From: Chenopodium formosanum
Lineage: Eukaryota; Streptophyta; Magnoliopsida; Caryophyllales; Amaranthaceae
Direction: 5' to 3'
DNA length: 64,000 nucleotides
Assembly: GCA_024500155.1 (NCBI GenBank)
Contig: CM044871.1
Span: 77,546,402-77,610,401 of the forward strand
Under the pieces are notes generated by a model. That model saw only the letters and a program-made list of their open reading frames with translations. It was not told the DNA's origin and ran no database searches. A program made the translations under genes and the position numbers. Below, piece after piece: positions 48,302-60,296 of the stretch. The first letter of the stretch is position 1. Every line of letters starts with the position of its first letter.

Positions 48302-51300
48302 CATCAAACTCCAAATAGCAGGAACATAAACCAAAAAAAAAAAGGTGTGCGCCTCTACTTTTGCTAATTTTAGTACCCCAGAATTCTAAATGATGAAGCA
48401 GGTTGAGAGGACAAAAGGCTTCATTCAAGAGGAAATTAAAACCTACCAAGTGTAGGGCAAGAAAATATATTTTCCTACTTAAAAGTTTTACAAGAATAAT
48501 TTGATAAATTCCACTTGCACGCAAAACCCAAAGGCAAACATGACTTCACAATCAGGCAACCAGAATTGGAAAGTTGGCATAAATGAGAAGATTGAGAACA
48601 ATAAGTGACTAAAAGCAGTGAACATGATAACAGCTAGAAAACATGTGTAGGTTTACCGCATGATGACACAATGCATGAAAAAAAAATGCAACAAGGAATC
48701 AACAATGCCAATATTGATCTCTCATGAGTCTCACCCTAACCAAAGTTCCTGCATAATCCAGAACACGAGCAGCAAGTTCACCTGCTGCTCTCATATGAGA
48801 GATACCTTCAGAATCATGAATCTGATATTCACTTGAAAGTTCAGGCAATTTATTTGAGCCAAAATAAGGGGGTTTCTGTATGTGATCAGGCACAGGAAGA
48901 CGGGGTGACACTTTTCCTCGCTTTAACGGGGAACGTCTTACTGGCTTTTTTTTATCTTGGAGTTCTTTTTCCCTGCACATTTACTAGTCAGTTAGGAGTG
49001 CAATAGTTTGTAGAACTAAACAATTCCTACTACCCAGAAAATGTGATCATTCCTGTTGTCCCACTTCACTCTAATCTCAGCCCCTTCACAACCATTAGTG
49101 TAAATTGTAAAGTATATAGAAAGATGATACACATAGTCATAGTTTATGTGGACCCCACATAGACTTCCAATACTATTGTGATATCACAATAATAGTGAAG
49201 ATAAAAGGGGAAAAAGATTGGAGGAAATTTTTTTGAGTATTTGCCAATGTTGGAAATTGTGAGTGAAGGGTAAAAAACTTTTGGTACCCAAATATAGCAA
49301 CATTAAAGAAAATTACACAAAAATAAAATTTTGAGATCATTATACTAGCTACTGTCTCCATGCATTGTCCAACATTGGCAAAATAATACACAAATATTCC
49401 CCCAATATCTACCCCTTATATTTTCCACTACAATACTACATATCACTAAGATAAAGAAAGTCTATGTAGAACTCACATAGACTATGTTCGTGGGCATCAT
49501 CTTCCATACCATCAAGCTAAAAGTTAAACTATCCTTATAAAACAATATTCATTCGTTTCAACTCAATGAAGAACTAGCGCAAGACAACATCTATTGAAAA
49601 ATATTTTCACTATGACACAATTATATTAAGGGAACTTAAAATTTGATTGATATATACATAATTGCATAATCAATGGAAAACTTGTAAGCATTTTTTTCTT
49701 TTATGTCTTTTGGATGTTCATATACCCCACCAGTGTTTAATTATTGTGATCTCTACATCACTTAGATTTTTTGTTTAATCACACTAGCTTTTTACCTAAA
49801 AAAAAAAATTCTAATATATATAACATTAGATTTTTTATTAATACTCTCTCCATTTTTTAAGTGACACTCTAGTTTTCACGTCGAGTTTTAGGAGATATAT
49901 AAGTGTATACGAGTGGTTTGTTGAGAAATTAAATATTAGGATGTGAGATGGAAAAAAATTAAGAATGTAGAAGGAGAGAGAGAAGTAATTTATAATGTAC
50001 AGGGACTAGGAGGAGAGAGAAGTAATTTAGAATGTAGGAGGACCAAATTAGAGTGAAATATGATTTAAAATGGTACAATGTTTCCAAAAAGGAGAAGTGC
50101 CACTTAAATTAAACAGATGTTTAAGAGAAATATATACCTTCCAAAAAAAAAAAAAAAAAGGAGTGTAAAGCAATTATACTAGTATGTACACTAAAATGTA
50201 ACCAAGCACAGATACTTGGAAAGGAAAACACTATTAGAAGTTATAGAAAGTTATGGGAAGTTATTTAGGTATCTAATATAATAATTTTAGGGGATGGTTT
50301 TTCCAACTTTTAACCACAACCTCAAATTTCAAATACTCAAAATCTACGCACTTTGTCTTTTTTTAATCCCCAATAAACCTAGCTATCCATCCCTACATCA
50401 GTAAATCCTATGTTAATCGGACACGGCTAAAATCACGAAGTGTCCGTGTCGTGGGACACGAACACAGGACACGTGTCTGACCCTTTAATGTGCATTCGGA
50501 CACTTCCATTAAGAGTAGAGAAGAAAAAAATAAAGGAGAAACATGAAAGAAAAACACATCTTGTTCGAAGACCACCATTGATATAGAGAAGAAGAATGCC
50601 ATTTATTAGGAGAATTTGCCGAGGAAAGAATTAAAATTAAAAAAAAAAAAAAAGGGGTGAACGTAATAAAAATTTTAAAGCTTTTGTGATTAATAATTTA
50701 TTTATATGAATTCAAGTGACGTATAGATGTGTCACCGTACTTGTGTCCAAAAGCCGGATTGGACACTTGGACATGTAACATAGCCTAAATCGCCAATAAC
50801 TCTCACATAACTAACTTATCTAATAACCATATAAGATTGGTTTTCTTTCCAAATGTTATATCTTGTGCACGTGATACATTCTAAGGTTAGAGGCGGAGTG
50901 GGATATAGAAAAATTGAGGATTAAAGATTTGGAGGGTTATGGTTAAAAGTTAGATAAAACATTCATCTATATACATATATAGATAGATTTGGTTTGTAAC
51001 ATAGAACATTTTTAAGCTCTAGACTAATACACCCTTGAATATTCAACAAATTCAACCAAGATACATTGTGATATGCCTTTGTATACGAGATATGAAGTAT
51101 ATACCAGTATGGATCGCCTAAGATGAATAGGAGGGAGAAGAGTAAATGGTGGAATGCGAGAGATAATTATATGAAGTAACTCAATACCCTCAAAAAGAGG
51201 ATATCGATATCATACCCACCCACCCCCATATAACTTTTCCACCCGTTATCTTTGACCTCTATTCATCTCAAATCTTCTAGTATCACTTATTCAATTTTCA

Positions 51301-54236
51301 TTGACATAAATCTCTTGCTAGCTAAGAGGTCAAGACTCAAACCACTTTTAGTAGCAATCGACTGCTTTGGGTGGGGAACTCGAATGAAGGGAGGAGAAAG
51401 AGAGAGTGGGGTTGGAGAAATGGATTTCAATTTTTGAGAAGAGTGAAAGGATTTGTTACTAGATTCCCTAACTTGTAAAAAGTAATTTTTCACCTATTAA
51501 TGAATCTCCTTAGAACTTCCCCTAATTTTATACCCCTAAATATCACTCAAATTCAGCATGGCCTTAGTGTAATGTAGGGCAGAGCCGGGGGGGAGGGGGG
51601 CTGGTGGAGGCCCAACCCTCGTGAGCAAGCTCGATAACCTTTACATTTTGCATTCAGCCCCTATGACCGTTTGAATATAAGGTGTTGTTTGGTTACATCA
51701 TACTTTCTTTGGAAATTCCAAGTGAAAATTCCTACAAAGTATAGGAAATAATTTACGAACTCCTCCCTTGATAAATGCAAATTTCTATGTCGATTACAAT
51801 TTCCTATGGTTAACCAAACACAAATACTTATTTCTTAGGAAATTGACAAGGTAATATATTTCCAATAAAATAGAATTTCCTATTAGAATTAAATTCTCAT
51901 GGCAATCAAACGACACCTAAATAAATCTTTTCAGCTAAACAACACATTGTTGTATTGGCCACAACGTTACCAAGCATGTGTGATAAAAGCATCTAACTTA
52001 ATGGATCTTAGATTCCATGATTGATTCCCTTAGCACATCATTTACCATTTTTTTTTTGGCAGATTGATGGCTTCACACTTAACCCAAATACCAAATACTC
52101 GCACGTCCAATTATTGATAATTTTTTTTTTACAGGAATTATTGTTGTTTTTGGTAGATTGTATGATGAAATAAAATCACTAGATTCTTTTATAAAAAGCT
52201 TAATAGTCAGTAACAAAAGAATTTTACGTAAATTATTAATATTAAACTTTAATTTCAAGACTAATTTCATTAATAATAAAGAGAGTTGACCCAAATTTAT
52301 AGAGTTACATATAGATCTACTTCTACATTTTAAATTAATCAACCCCAGAAGTGTTAGTTATGCGCTAAAAATACTCCATGAGCTCTTATTAAATAATTTT
52401 TTTACCATTATTATTTGAATGAGCAAGAAAATATAAGAAGATACTTCGTAATATGTTAGACTATAAGGATTCAATATATTTTCCTAAAAAAAAAAAGGAT
52501 TCAATATAAATAGAGTTCATAATTAATTATTTTGATATATTAAATGACCCAAAGAATGATTCAATTAAATTTTCCTTTATAACATTAACCAATTTTAGGT
52601 TTATGTTATATTATCAACCGACCCCTTCGACTTTAATATCCTGCTTTGCCCTGGTGTAATAGGGTGCCCTCATCATAATAATACTACCTCCGTTACAAAT
52701 TATGTGCAACTTTTGGATATTATTTGTGAAATATAAAATATTCAAAAGTTGCACATAATATGAAAGAGAGGTAGTAACTAGCCTCGTAAAATTCAAAATT
52801 TCATTACTTCATCTTACTCCACAACTAACCAATGAACCAAATTCCAAGAATTGGCATGATAAAAGAATCTACATTAAAACTTGAAATTGAATATCATGTT
52901 GACACCAAAAATAAAAATGCAACTCTTCAACATCTCCAAAATGTAAAAAGAAAAGGAAATACTAAAGTAATCGAAAAGGAACTAATATTTCCTTCTTAAT
53001 TGTCATTTATGCTTATAGTGTTTATTTACTTAGAGCCTGTTCACTTTAGCTTAATTTCAGTTTAGTTCAGTCCAACTGAATTACTTCAGTTGAGTTGAGT
53101 TGAGTTCAGCTCCAATCAGTTCAGTTCTCTTCAATTTCCCTCTCTCATACTCTCTCCATTTTTAAATACTTGCTCCACTTTCCTTTTCCGGCAGTTTTTA
53201 AATACTTCCTCTATTTCCTTATTTGGAAAATTTTTACAATATTAAATTAATTTCTCTCACCTAGTGGACCCAACATATATTTTCTCTCCTCCAATTCTCT
53301 CCACTACTTTTAATTTATACAATTTTTTTATTCTTCTACCCACCCCACTACCTCCATATTTTATTACTTTCTCCAATTTCTCCTAAAACTCCGCGCATGG
53401 AGAAATGGAGCAAGTATTTAAAAACGGAGGGAGTAAAATATTCATTTCAGCTCCAACTAGTGTAGTTCAGTTTATCTGAGTTGAGTAAATGTGAATAGGC
53501 CCTTAATATAGATCATTTTTCTTAATAATTCTATTTTTCTTTTTTCGCTTGAAATGAAGAACAATTTATTAAATGTTTTTCTTTTTTTAATTTGTTTTGT
53601 TCACCTTATTTTATATATTGAGCTCAAGAAAATTATGTTCGATAAGTATTACTCAAGTACAAATTACAATTAAAATAAGTTTAAATAAAATTTGATTAGT
53701 TCAAATAAGTTTAGATAAGATAAGATTTTATTATAAGTAAATTAAATAGAACACGCCCTGTTAATTACCTCCAATACTAATTTCTTTTCCTTAAATCCAA
53801 ATGTGTCAAGTTTTTGTAATGTTGGCTTTTATAATTAATTAATTAAATATAAGAGTAAGAAATTACTTTACATTTTAAATTTTTTTACATATTAAAGATA
53901 TAAATAATACGGAGTAGTAATAAATATCAAATTAGAAGAAATAGTAGCAGAAAAATGAATAAGTTGTACCTCTGAATTCGCATGGCTTCCTCCAACCCAA
54001 ATAACCTCCTTGCAAAAACAACCGACCCTTTTCTGGAAATCGAATTACCTAACAATCAACACCATAATTAGTTAATATAATCGAAATTTTATTTTTTATT
54101 TACAATTCTAAATTTCACTAAAAAAAAATGGATGTAAAAAATTACCAGAAAGAGGGGAAATGGAAAACAAAGAGGTTGGAACATCTCTGCAAAAGGAGGA
54201 AGAAAGATGAAGCGCAGAATTTGCAGAAATCGCCAT
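42171..54236 (-). CDS. MAP1B: Methionine aminopeptidase 1, organellar (MAP1B-like)
   Basis: Type-1 metallo-aminopeptidase that removes the initiator Met from proteins made in plastids or mitochondria. Ten exons in transcript order: 54236-54146, 54048-53970, 48972-48735, 45957-45796, 45706-45665, 45258-45187, 44984-44905, 43809-43712, 42714-42667, 42316-42171. They total 1056 nt (351 aa), all GT-AG, with consistent phases. Residues 1 to about 55 are a Ser/Arg-rich transit peptide. The pita-bread fold starts near EGISHMRAAGELAARV (about 110-125). Metal ligands are D198 (NIDV), D209 (GDTS), H272 (GHGVG), E304 (FTIEP) and E335 (QFEH); H181 (CHGIP) and H279 are the conserved active-site histidines. 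The protein ends in the family tail EILTKC. Plants have several organellar copies (1B, 1C, 1D); the wording is closest to 1B/1C. The two largest introns (4997 and 2777 bp) are full of MITEs. Confidence 0.94.
43199..43235. repeat. (TA)n microsatellite in aminopeptidase intron 8
   Basis: About 18 uninterrupted TA dinucleotides. Confidence 0.95.
43617..43708. repeat. 46-bp tandem duplication touching a splice donor
   Basis: Copies 43617-43662 and 43663-43708 differ at two or three positions. The inner copy ends inside the GTGAGT donor of exon 8 (43706-43711, minus strand). Confidence 0.85.
46508..46800. other. Single Stowaway-like end and (AAAT)n tract in an aminopeptidase intron
   Basis: ACTTCCTCCGTGTTGACATG at 46510 looks like one Stowaway end, but I find no inverted partner. 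AAAT repeats lie at about 46655-46681. Confidence 0.35.
48266..48301. repeat. Long A-tract in an aminopeptidase intron
   Basis: About 35 consecutive A on the + strand (T on the sense strand of the gene). Confidence 0.9.
49123..49501. mobile_element. MITE with about 60-bp inverted ends in aminopeptidase intron 2
   Basis: Left arm GATGAT...CATAGT...TATGTG...CACATAGACTT and right arm AAGTCTATGTAG...CACATAGACTATG...ATCATC are inverted copies with a few changes. A second inverted pair (TGCCAATGTTGGA / TCCAACATTGGCA) lies inside. No TSD identified. Confidence 0.55.
49844..50120. mobile_element. Degenerate Stowaway-like MITE in aminopeptidase intron 2
   Basis: The left end CTCTCTCCATTTTTTAAGTG has a partial inverse, CACTTAAATTAAACAG, at about 50101. 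TA flanks the left side only. GAGAGAGAAGTAATTT is repeated inside. Confidence 0.4.
50407..50788. mobile_element. Possible MITE with GTGTCC words in aminopeptidase intron 2
   Basis: CTATGTTAATCGGACAC at the left and the inverse-like TTGGACATGTAACATAG at the right suggest inverted ends. The left part holds a strong local palindrome of GTGTCC/GGACAC words at 50440-50480. Ends and TSD uncertain. Confidence 0.35.
51682..51916. mobile_element. Tourist (PIF/Harbinger) MITE in aminopeptidase intron 2
   Basis: GGTGTTGTTTGGTTAC and AATCAAACGACACC are inverted ends, flanked by TAA on both sides, the usual Harbinger target duplication. About 235 bp, non-coding. Confidence 0.72.
52684..52774. mobile_element. 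Stowaway MITE in aminopeptidase intron 2
   Basis: CTACCTCCGTT and the right end GAGAGGTAG, with TA on both sides. The inner arms ATTATGTGCAACTTTTG and CAAAAGTTGCACATAAT are perfect inverse complements, so the 91 bp form one long hairpin. Confidence 0.85.
53033..53502. mobile_element. Tourist-type MITE interrupted by a Stowaway
   Basis: Ends GAGCCTGTTCAC and GTGAATAGGCCC are inverted repeats with two mismatches; TSD TTA at 53030-53032 and 53503-53505. Subterminal CAGTTTAGTTCAG words recur near 60400. A Stowaway (53150-53433) is nested inside. Confidence 0.78.
53150..53433. mobile_element. Stowaway MITE nested in the Tourist MITE
   Basis: CTCTCTCCATTTTTAAATAC and GTATTTAAAAACGGAGGGAG are inverted ends with TA duplicated; 284 bp. 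Confidence 0.85.
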
Positions 54237-54360
54237 TTTTTTAGTGTGTGTTTTTGAGAGATAAACAAACTGAGATAATGAGGTTTTGCCACAGTTTTCA
54301 AACAAATATCTGGTTTAGACAATTTGGGCTTTAGATTTTGGGCTTGGTATTTGGGTTGCG

Positions 54361-54371
54361 CCTTTTTATAG
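54361..54371 (-). promoter_or_regulatory. TATA box and nearby site II motifs of MAP1B-like gene
   Basis: On the minus strand CTATAAAAAGG lies 125-135 bp before the ATG, predicting a start near 54335 and a leader of about 100 nt. AGCCCA/GCCCAA motifs (site II type) lie between the TATA box and the ATG, and GGCCCA occurs just upstream near 54388. Confidence 0.5.
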
Positions 54372-54703
54372 TGAACGAGAGGGGTAAGGCCCAGACAAAA
54401 ACAAACAATTAACGAAAGAGAAGAGAGAACTGAGCAAAAATAAAAGCAACGAAACAACAAAAAGAACGGTAAGTCCTATTCGAAAGAACAAGATGCGCCT
54501 TAGCCACTCTACTTAAATCCTCCAAGGCTTCAATAAAATAGAGGGAAGATTTCTCAGATTTGCTTCAAAAGTGATCATTTTCTACTCAACGCTGACACCA
54601 TAGTTGGTTAACCAGTCAGTAGCTTGATTTGCTTCTCTACAGCAATGACTAAATAGTCACTTCCAACCTTGACACGAGATAATGGACTTATATTTACAAA
54701 TAA
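54372..54703. other. Upstream flank of the aminopeptidase gene
   Basis: Contains distal promoter sequence of the minus-strand gene, then AT-rich spacer. No further gene. Confidence 0.4.
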
Positions 54704-55831
54704 TCTAATATCATATCATATAACTAATATATAAAGCTAAACTTTTAGTCAGGTCACGAGTCAGTTTTCGCCAAGTGTCGCGCCACGTTGGATAGATTTA
54801 AATAAACCTCATAAGATAAAAAAAAAATTAAATTAGAATTCTATTTGGATTAAATACCAATATTTCAAATGTACAAATTCAATTATAATTTATTAAAAAA
54901 ATTATTAGATTATAATTCTCAAAAATTATCAAATAAATTACTTTTTGTATTATAATATTTTTTGAACAAAGGAAATAGTTCAAAGCGTAAAACATTCATT
55001 TATAATATATATTAATCGGTTAAAATAATATAGTTCACAATCTAGCAAATCGTATAAAGATTAAAAATTTATTTTAAAATTTAAAAAACAACCCGGGCAT
55101 CGCACGGGTAGGCATTTCAACTTTTCGCCAAGTGTCGTGCCACGTTGGATAGATTTAAATAGAATACAGAAGATAAAAAAATAGTTTAGAATTCTATTTG
55201 GATAGAATTTTAGAATAAATTGTTAGTTAAAAGTTTTATTTTCGATAAAATACCAATTTTTTAGATGTACAAATTAAATTATATTTTATTCAAAAAAAAT
55301 TATTAGATTATAATTCTAAAAAATTATCATATAAATTTACTTTTTTATATCATAATATTTTTTGGAGCGAAGGAAGTACTTCAAGGAGTAAAACATACAT
55401 TTATAATATATACTAACCGGTTAAAATAATATAGTTCACAATCTAAGCTAATAGAATTTTATAACTATGTAGACCTGTCAATTAGGGTCGGGTCATGAGT
55501 AATTTCGGATTGAGTCATTTCAGGTTACGAGTCAAAACTGTTCAACCCTTGCCTAAAGTTTTGGGTTCAAATCAACCCAACGGGATTTGAACATTTATTT
55601 AATTTAATTTATTTTTTGCTAATTTTTAATTTTTTTTTTTTTTTTATGTATTAAATCGAACATTTCCACTAATATTATTAGGCATTACATCTCCACTAAT
55701 CGTCACAAAATCACATCAATTCCTAACTAATTTTATATCAATGATATATTTTAAAATTTGATATATATAGAATAAAAATTTATCTTAAAATTTAATAAAC
55801 AACCCGGGCATCGCACGGGGCACGATACTAG
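54704..55831 (+). mobile_element. Helitron with internal duplication
   Basis: A|TC start at 54704 and CTAG|T end at 55831, with a GC-rich CCCGGGCATCGCACGGG hairpin just before. An earlier copy of the same hairpin (55090-55108), followed by a repeat of CGCCAAGTGTCG(C/T)GCCACG (54769 and 55119), shows that one Helitron end and body were duplicated or that two copies lie in tandem. No Rep/helicase gene. Confidence 0.65.
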
Positions 55832-55839
55832 TATATATG

Positions 55840-56246
55840 TAAAGGGGAGTTTTTTCCCGAGATTTTAGAGCGCCACGTAGGATTTTTATTTTTAAAAAAT
55901 TATTAGAGCGCCACATAGGATTAATAATTATAAAACGCTACAATAGGATTATGCCACCTAAGATTAGTTAACATGTCACGTAGGATTATAATTTATAGTT
56001 ATATATCCAATAAATAATTCAAGTGTCACATAAGCATAATTGACCAATGAGATTTTAATGGTTACATTAATTAAATACGAAATATTATCTTTAGAGATTA
56101 GAAATTTTATCTAATATTTTATAACAAATACGGAGAAAATGATATATTACGTACAACTAATAAAATAACAAATGTAATCACATAAATATGAAAAATATTT
56201 TTTAAAAAAAAAAGATCGACCCGTGCATCGTATAGGCTTCATCTAG
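55840..56246 (+). mobile_element. Helitron relative of the 26395 copy
   Basis: It shares AAAGGGGAGTTTTT at the start, the TAGAGCGCCACGTAGGAT body and the GGCTTCATCTAG end followed by T. The hairpin is damaged (CCGTGCATCGTATAGG). The 5' TC is not visible, as the preceding Helitron abuts it directly. Confidence 0.6.
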
Positions 56247-56247
56247 T

Positions 56248-57205
56248 ATGAATATAAGGGGAGGTCAAAGGGCACTCTTCAACCAACTAAGGAATTGGCA
56301 CCACCGCCGTGTCATTTAGACAGTTATGTTTGGTTATTAGGAACATACGGGAGTACGGAGTACTACATAAATGATAACGGAACAGCTCAAGAATTTGGTT
56401 AATGCAAAATTGTGATCTATGATTATTGTATAGTGAGATTATAATTTTCTTAAAAATTATAATATTTCAAACAAGATATGTAAAATTGAATTATGAAATA
56501 GACGAAAACATTAGGTTAAATGCAAGCTAGGTCTGATTGGATACCAAATGAACAAACCGTTCAATTTTTAAAAAAATCCCATTAAATCTATATTTCTATG
56601 TTTTATTTTCTCTCAGCTACATGACTTATAAGTTATAACAAAAACTGGTGAAACATAAAGTTAAAAAGACCATTTACAATACTATCATAAGCTATTAGGA
56701 AAGCATCATGGAACACATATAATGAACTGCATAAAATAATAGCCATACTAACAACCTTACATCAATTATTACATGTACAACTGACTCTTAAGTCTTTTTT
56801 ACTCTATCTGTGCAAACTTGTTCATATCAATACCTTATATTGTGGGTGAGGGGAAAAAAGCACCAAAATAAAATATTTCGTAGGAAATTTTCTTATATAA
56901 TTACAAATTTAACTTGTTTATGAAAATCGAAGTAATTTTAGTTCTACCCTTATACAATTATTTTCTTTTCTTTTTTTTTTTTTTTTTCAAATTTTCCATG
57001 TTATTATTATAACATCTAAACAATGTTTTAAAACCGGCCATGTATAAATAAACATACTAAAATGAGCACCAAATTTGAAAGAGTAAAACATTTCAATCAA
57101 CCCATAGTTAAAACATTTTAGGCCATGATAAAGTATTTTTCTGACTCAAGATTGATTGATAAAAAATAAATTAAAAAAAAAAAAAAAAAAAACCTTGTTC
57201 AAAAC
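56248..57205. other. AT-rich intergenic sequence
   Basis: No gene or complete element seen. Long T-tract at about 56965-56987. Confidence 0.4.
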
Positions 57206-57208
57206 TTA

Positions 57209-57583
57209 GGACTTGTTCACTTCAACTTGTTTCTGATACTTATTAATTATTGCTCAATAAATTCAAATCAGATGAGACTAGACTAGAAACATTCAGACTA
57301 GATCATAACTTTTAATTATCATTTGCTTACTGTTAAATATCGTTAATTATGTATTAAAATATTATGAAAATTACATATTTGAAAAGTTTATAATGAGACG
57401 AATCTAACAAGATCCACTTTGATAATGTTTTTCTTTATATATTAGTATTAAAAGCGGTCAAAGTTTTGTCAAATTATTAAATCAGATTAGACCAAATCAG
57501 ATAATAAAAATTCAAATTAGACTACATCAAGCTTTAATAAAATCATACCATATCTACTTATTTTAGGTAAAGAGAACAAGTCC
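57209..57583. mobile_element. Tourist-type MITE
   Basis: Ends GGACTTGTTCAC and GAGAACAAGTCC are inverted repeats; TSD TTA at 57206-57208 and 57584-57586. 375 bp, non-coding, with GACTAGA words inside. Confidence 0.78.
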
Positions 57584-57949
57584 TTACTCAACCCAAAATC
57601 GACTCCACAAACTACTTTAACGAGTGGAAAACCAACCCACAACTATTTGTACTATACTACATCGTTGTACGTACTTCATCACAACTTACCTACCGAATGA
57701 TAACGTAGACCAGCTCGTACATGCATCGTTGACCAAGGACTTAAGAAGGTTCAAGACTTCGTGTACATTACTTAGCCATAAATCTTAAGAGATAAGACCC
57801 TTAATTATTGGCCAATACCTAAGCACGTAGTATGCGTTAATTTAAGCATAATTAACCACTTAAATCACTCGAAATATAACCCATAATCAAGCATAATTAA
57901 GGCCTACTAGTCATTAGTCAAACATTATATTGGTTGGACCCTTGAATAT

Positions 57950-58239
57950 TGTTAGAGGACCATCTCAACCAAAAGCTTAAGCTGATGGTTGAGGCCCATG
58001 AATATGTTTTATATTCTATCACGCCCCCTCACACGAGAGCCCGTTGGGCTAGAAGTGTGGATGCAGCATGGGCCCTCCTCATACCCTGCGCTTAATATTC
58101 CACTTGAAAGTGGGGGGTGGATGAGATTCGAACCTGTGACCTTTGTGTCACGATGGCTCCGATACCATGTTAGAGGACCATCTCAACCAAAAGCTTAAGC
58201 TGATGGTTGAGGCCCATGAATATGTTTTATATTCTATCA
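57950..58239 (-). mobile_element. Miniature LTR retrotransposon (TRIM/SMART type), complete
   Basis: Two identical or near-identical 72-bp LTRs (57950-58021 and 58168-58239) read TGTTAGAGG to TTCTATCA on the + strand, with TSD AATAT at 57945-57949 and 58240-58244. On the minus strand the primer site TGGTATCGGAGCC directly follows the right LTR (58155-58167), resembling the initiator-tRNA-Met site of plant LTR elements. The polypurine tract GTGTGAGGGGGCG directly precedes the left LTR. The internal domain is only 146 bp and non-coding. Each LTR contains the hairpin CTCAACCA / TGGTTGAG around AGCTTAAGCT. It must have moved with proteins from another element. Confidence 0.9.
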
Positions 58240-58244
58240 AATAT

Positions 58245-60290
58245 CTGCAACAAGTACGACCAATCATATTATTTAAAAATAATATAAGATGAAATGTTTT
58301 ATGTGTCTTTTTCCTAATACATACATATAACATGTGGTTCGTAGTTATGATTTTCTGAATTAGTGTTAATATAAACACAACTATGTCATTATATTATTAT
58401 TAACCACACTCAGATGTGCTACAAAACAAAATCCAACTGGCCACATATTATTTATTTTATTTAATTAGAGATTATATTATATGTTGTGGTCTACCTTAAA
58501 TTAATTAAGATTAAGATTAATATCTATTTATCTTACTATAATTGGATATCGTACCAAGTTGCTGTGATGTCGACTCTGACGAGGCCCTTTGCTGGCACCT
58601 TGCGATCATGATCATTGTTGTACACAAATAAATATCATTTCCAACTAGTGTGTTAATATAATTATACTCATTTGTTGCTGAAATTACATTATTATCCTTT
58701 GATAGTTAATTTATGTGTTATGAATTTGTTGTATTCAATTTATTTTGACTTAATTATTTTAGCTAAAATATGATAATGTTGTTGTATATTTAAATTCTTA
58801 ATGTAATTTGGACAAAATAAGTTTGAAAAACAACTACCTTGTCCTTTATTTTACGGAGTAATTGATTGTATAGGAGATATAATAATCAAATATGTGCTTG
58901 TACTATTGTATGAGCTATTTAATGTATGTGGACAATAATTTTGACAAAAGCTACTTATTCTTTGATTAGATTTATCAAATACTATTAATTAACTCATATA
59001 TTAATACTGAGTATTTCATTACTTGAAATTCAAATAGAATGATGGGTAGATAACATATTATTTCATTTTTTTTTTGGTTAGTAGCGCACTTTTTTCACTT
59101 GAACTTGAACCGTACTAACCAAAAGATTAATACAGTTTATGTTGATCGATTGACAAAGTTATATATGATAAATTTAAATTCAATAGATATTAATTCGATT
59201 AGCTAGCTTGATTCGAATTGATCAATACAATTCCTAAGCCAAATTAAAGACCTGATTTTATCAAGTCAAACTTAAGTCTTCACCAATGACACCTTTATTT
59301 ATAGAAAGTGATTATCAACGTAAATACATATCACAAGAAATTTCAAGGAAGTTGGTTAGTGTATAATTTCCAAACCTCGCAATAATTATATTTCATCCAA
59401 TAATTTTAAATTCTTAAATGGACCTGGTTCACACTAATTTATTGTAGACCACTAATATTATAAACACTATGATTGTTTTTTTAATTAAAAAAAAAAAGGT
59501 CACTACATTAAAATAAAGGTTGTAGGTTGAAATAAAAGCAATTGTTACATTATAAAAGCTATAAGAGGTTAATTTTTTGGGATCTAAACATAATTAACAT
59601 CTCTGGTCACACAAGTTTTAATAAAGGTTACTATGTTAAAAAAATAAGGGTGTTATGTTAAAATTACGATCACTATGTTCCAAATAAAATCAGTTCCGCG
59701 TGTATATAAATCTTAGGTCTACAATAATATTATTGTGGACCAGGTCCACGCAAGAATTTCTGTCCAATAATACATAAATTATCGTTTAAGCTGCTTTAAT
59801 TTATCATATAATCCTAATTAATTGTTTTCAGATAATATTAGAGGATAAAATGATTCCACATTTAGGAAAAAATAAAGTGAGGGTTTATACTTTAAAGTAA
59901 CCTCAAGCTTGAGAAAAACGTAATAAAAAAATAATAATAATTTTTTAAAAAAAAAACACAAAAAAAAAAAAAAGCAGTTGAATAGTTGTACGTGGTGGTT
60001 GTCTAATCGACTGTAGCATCTAATACTATCATGATATTATTCATGTGACAGTTCACAGTACACAATGCCGACATATTTTGACTGTAATCGTTGACATCAT
60101 CTAAGTCGTCTTTTTTTTTTTTTCGTCTTCTTAATTTGCGGCCATTTGTATTTTTTTTTTCCAAACAATTTGATATTCTGATGGCTCAAGTTTCCTAGGC
60201 TTCTATACTCCAATTTTAAAATTGTTACTGGGACTCCTTTTCGTCTCCAAGGCTCCAAGCATTTGCTTTGTCTTTTACACGTATACAGGG
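58245..60290. other. AT-rich intergenic sequence
   Basis: About 2 kb without a supported gene. It contains AT-rich spacer and A/T-tracts (59070, 59485, 59955, 60110). A CAGGTCCAC word and its partial relatives occur near 59420 and 59750, but no element ends were resolved. Confidence 0.4.
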
Positions 60291-60296
60291 TATCTG

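Noticed and set aside
48156..48524. 122-codon frame on the minus strand
   Set aside because: Runs through a poly-A/T tract (poly-Phe) inside an intron.
54089..54460. 123-codon minus-strand frame over aminopeptidase exon 1
   Set aside because: Different frame from the conserved protein; it overlaps the leader and intron 1.
58128..58168. tRNA-like GATTCGAACC box
   Set aside because: No matching A box or cloverleaf; it lies within the interior and primer-site region of the miniature LTR element.
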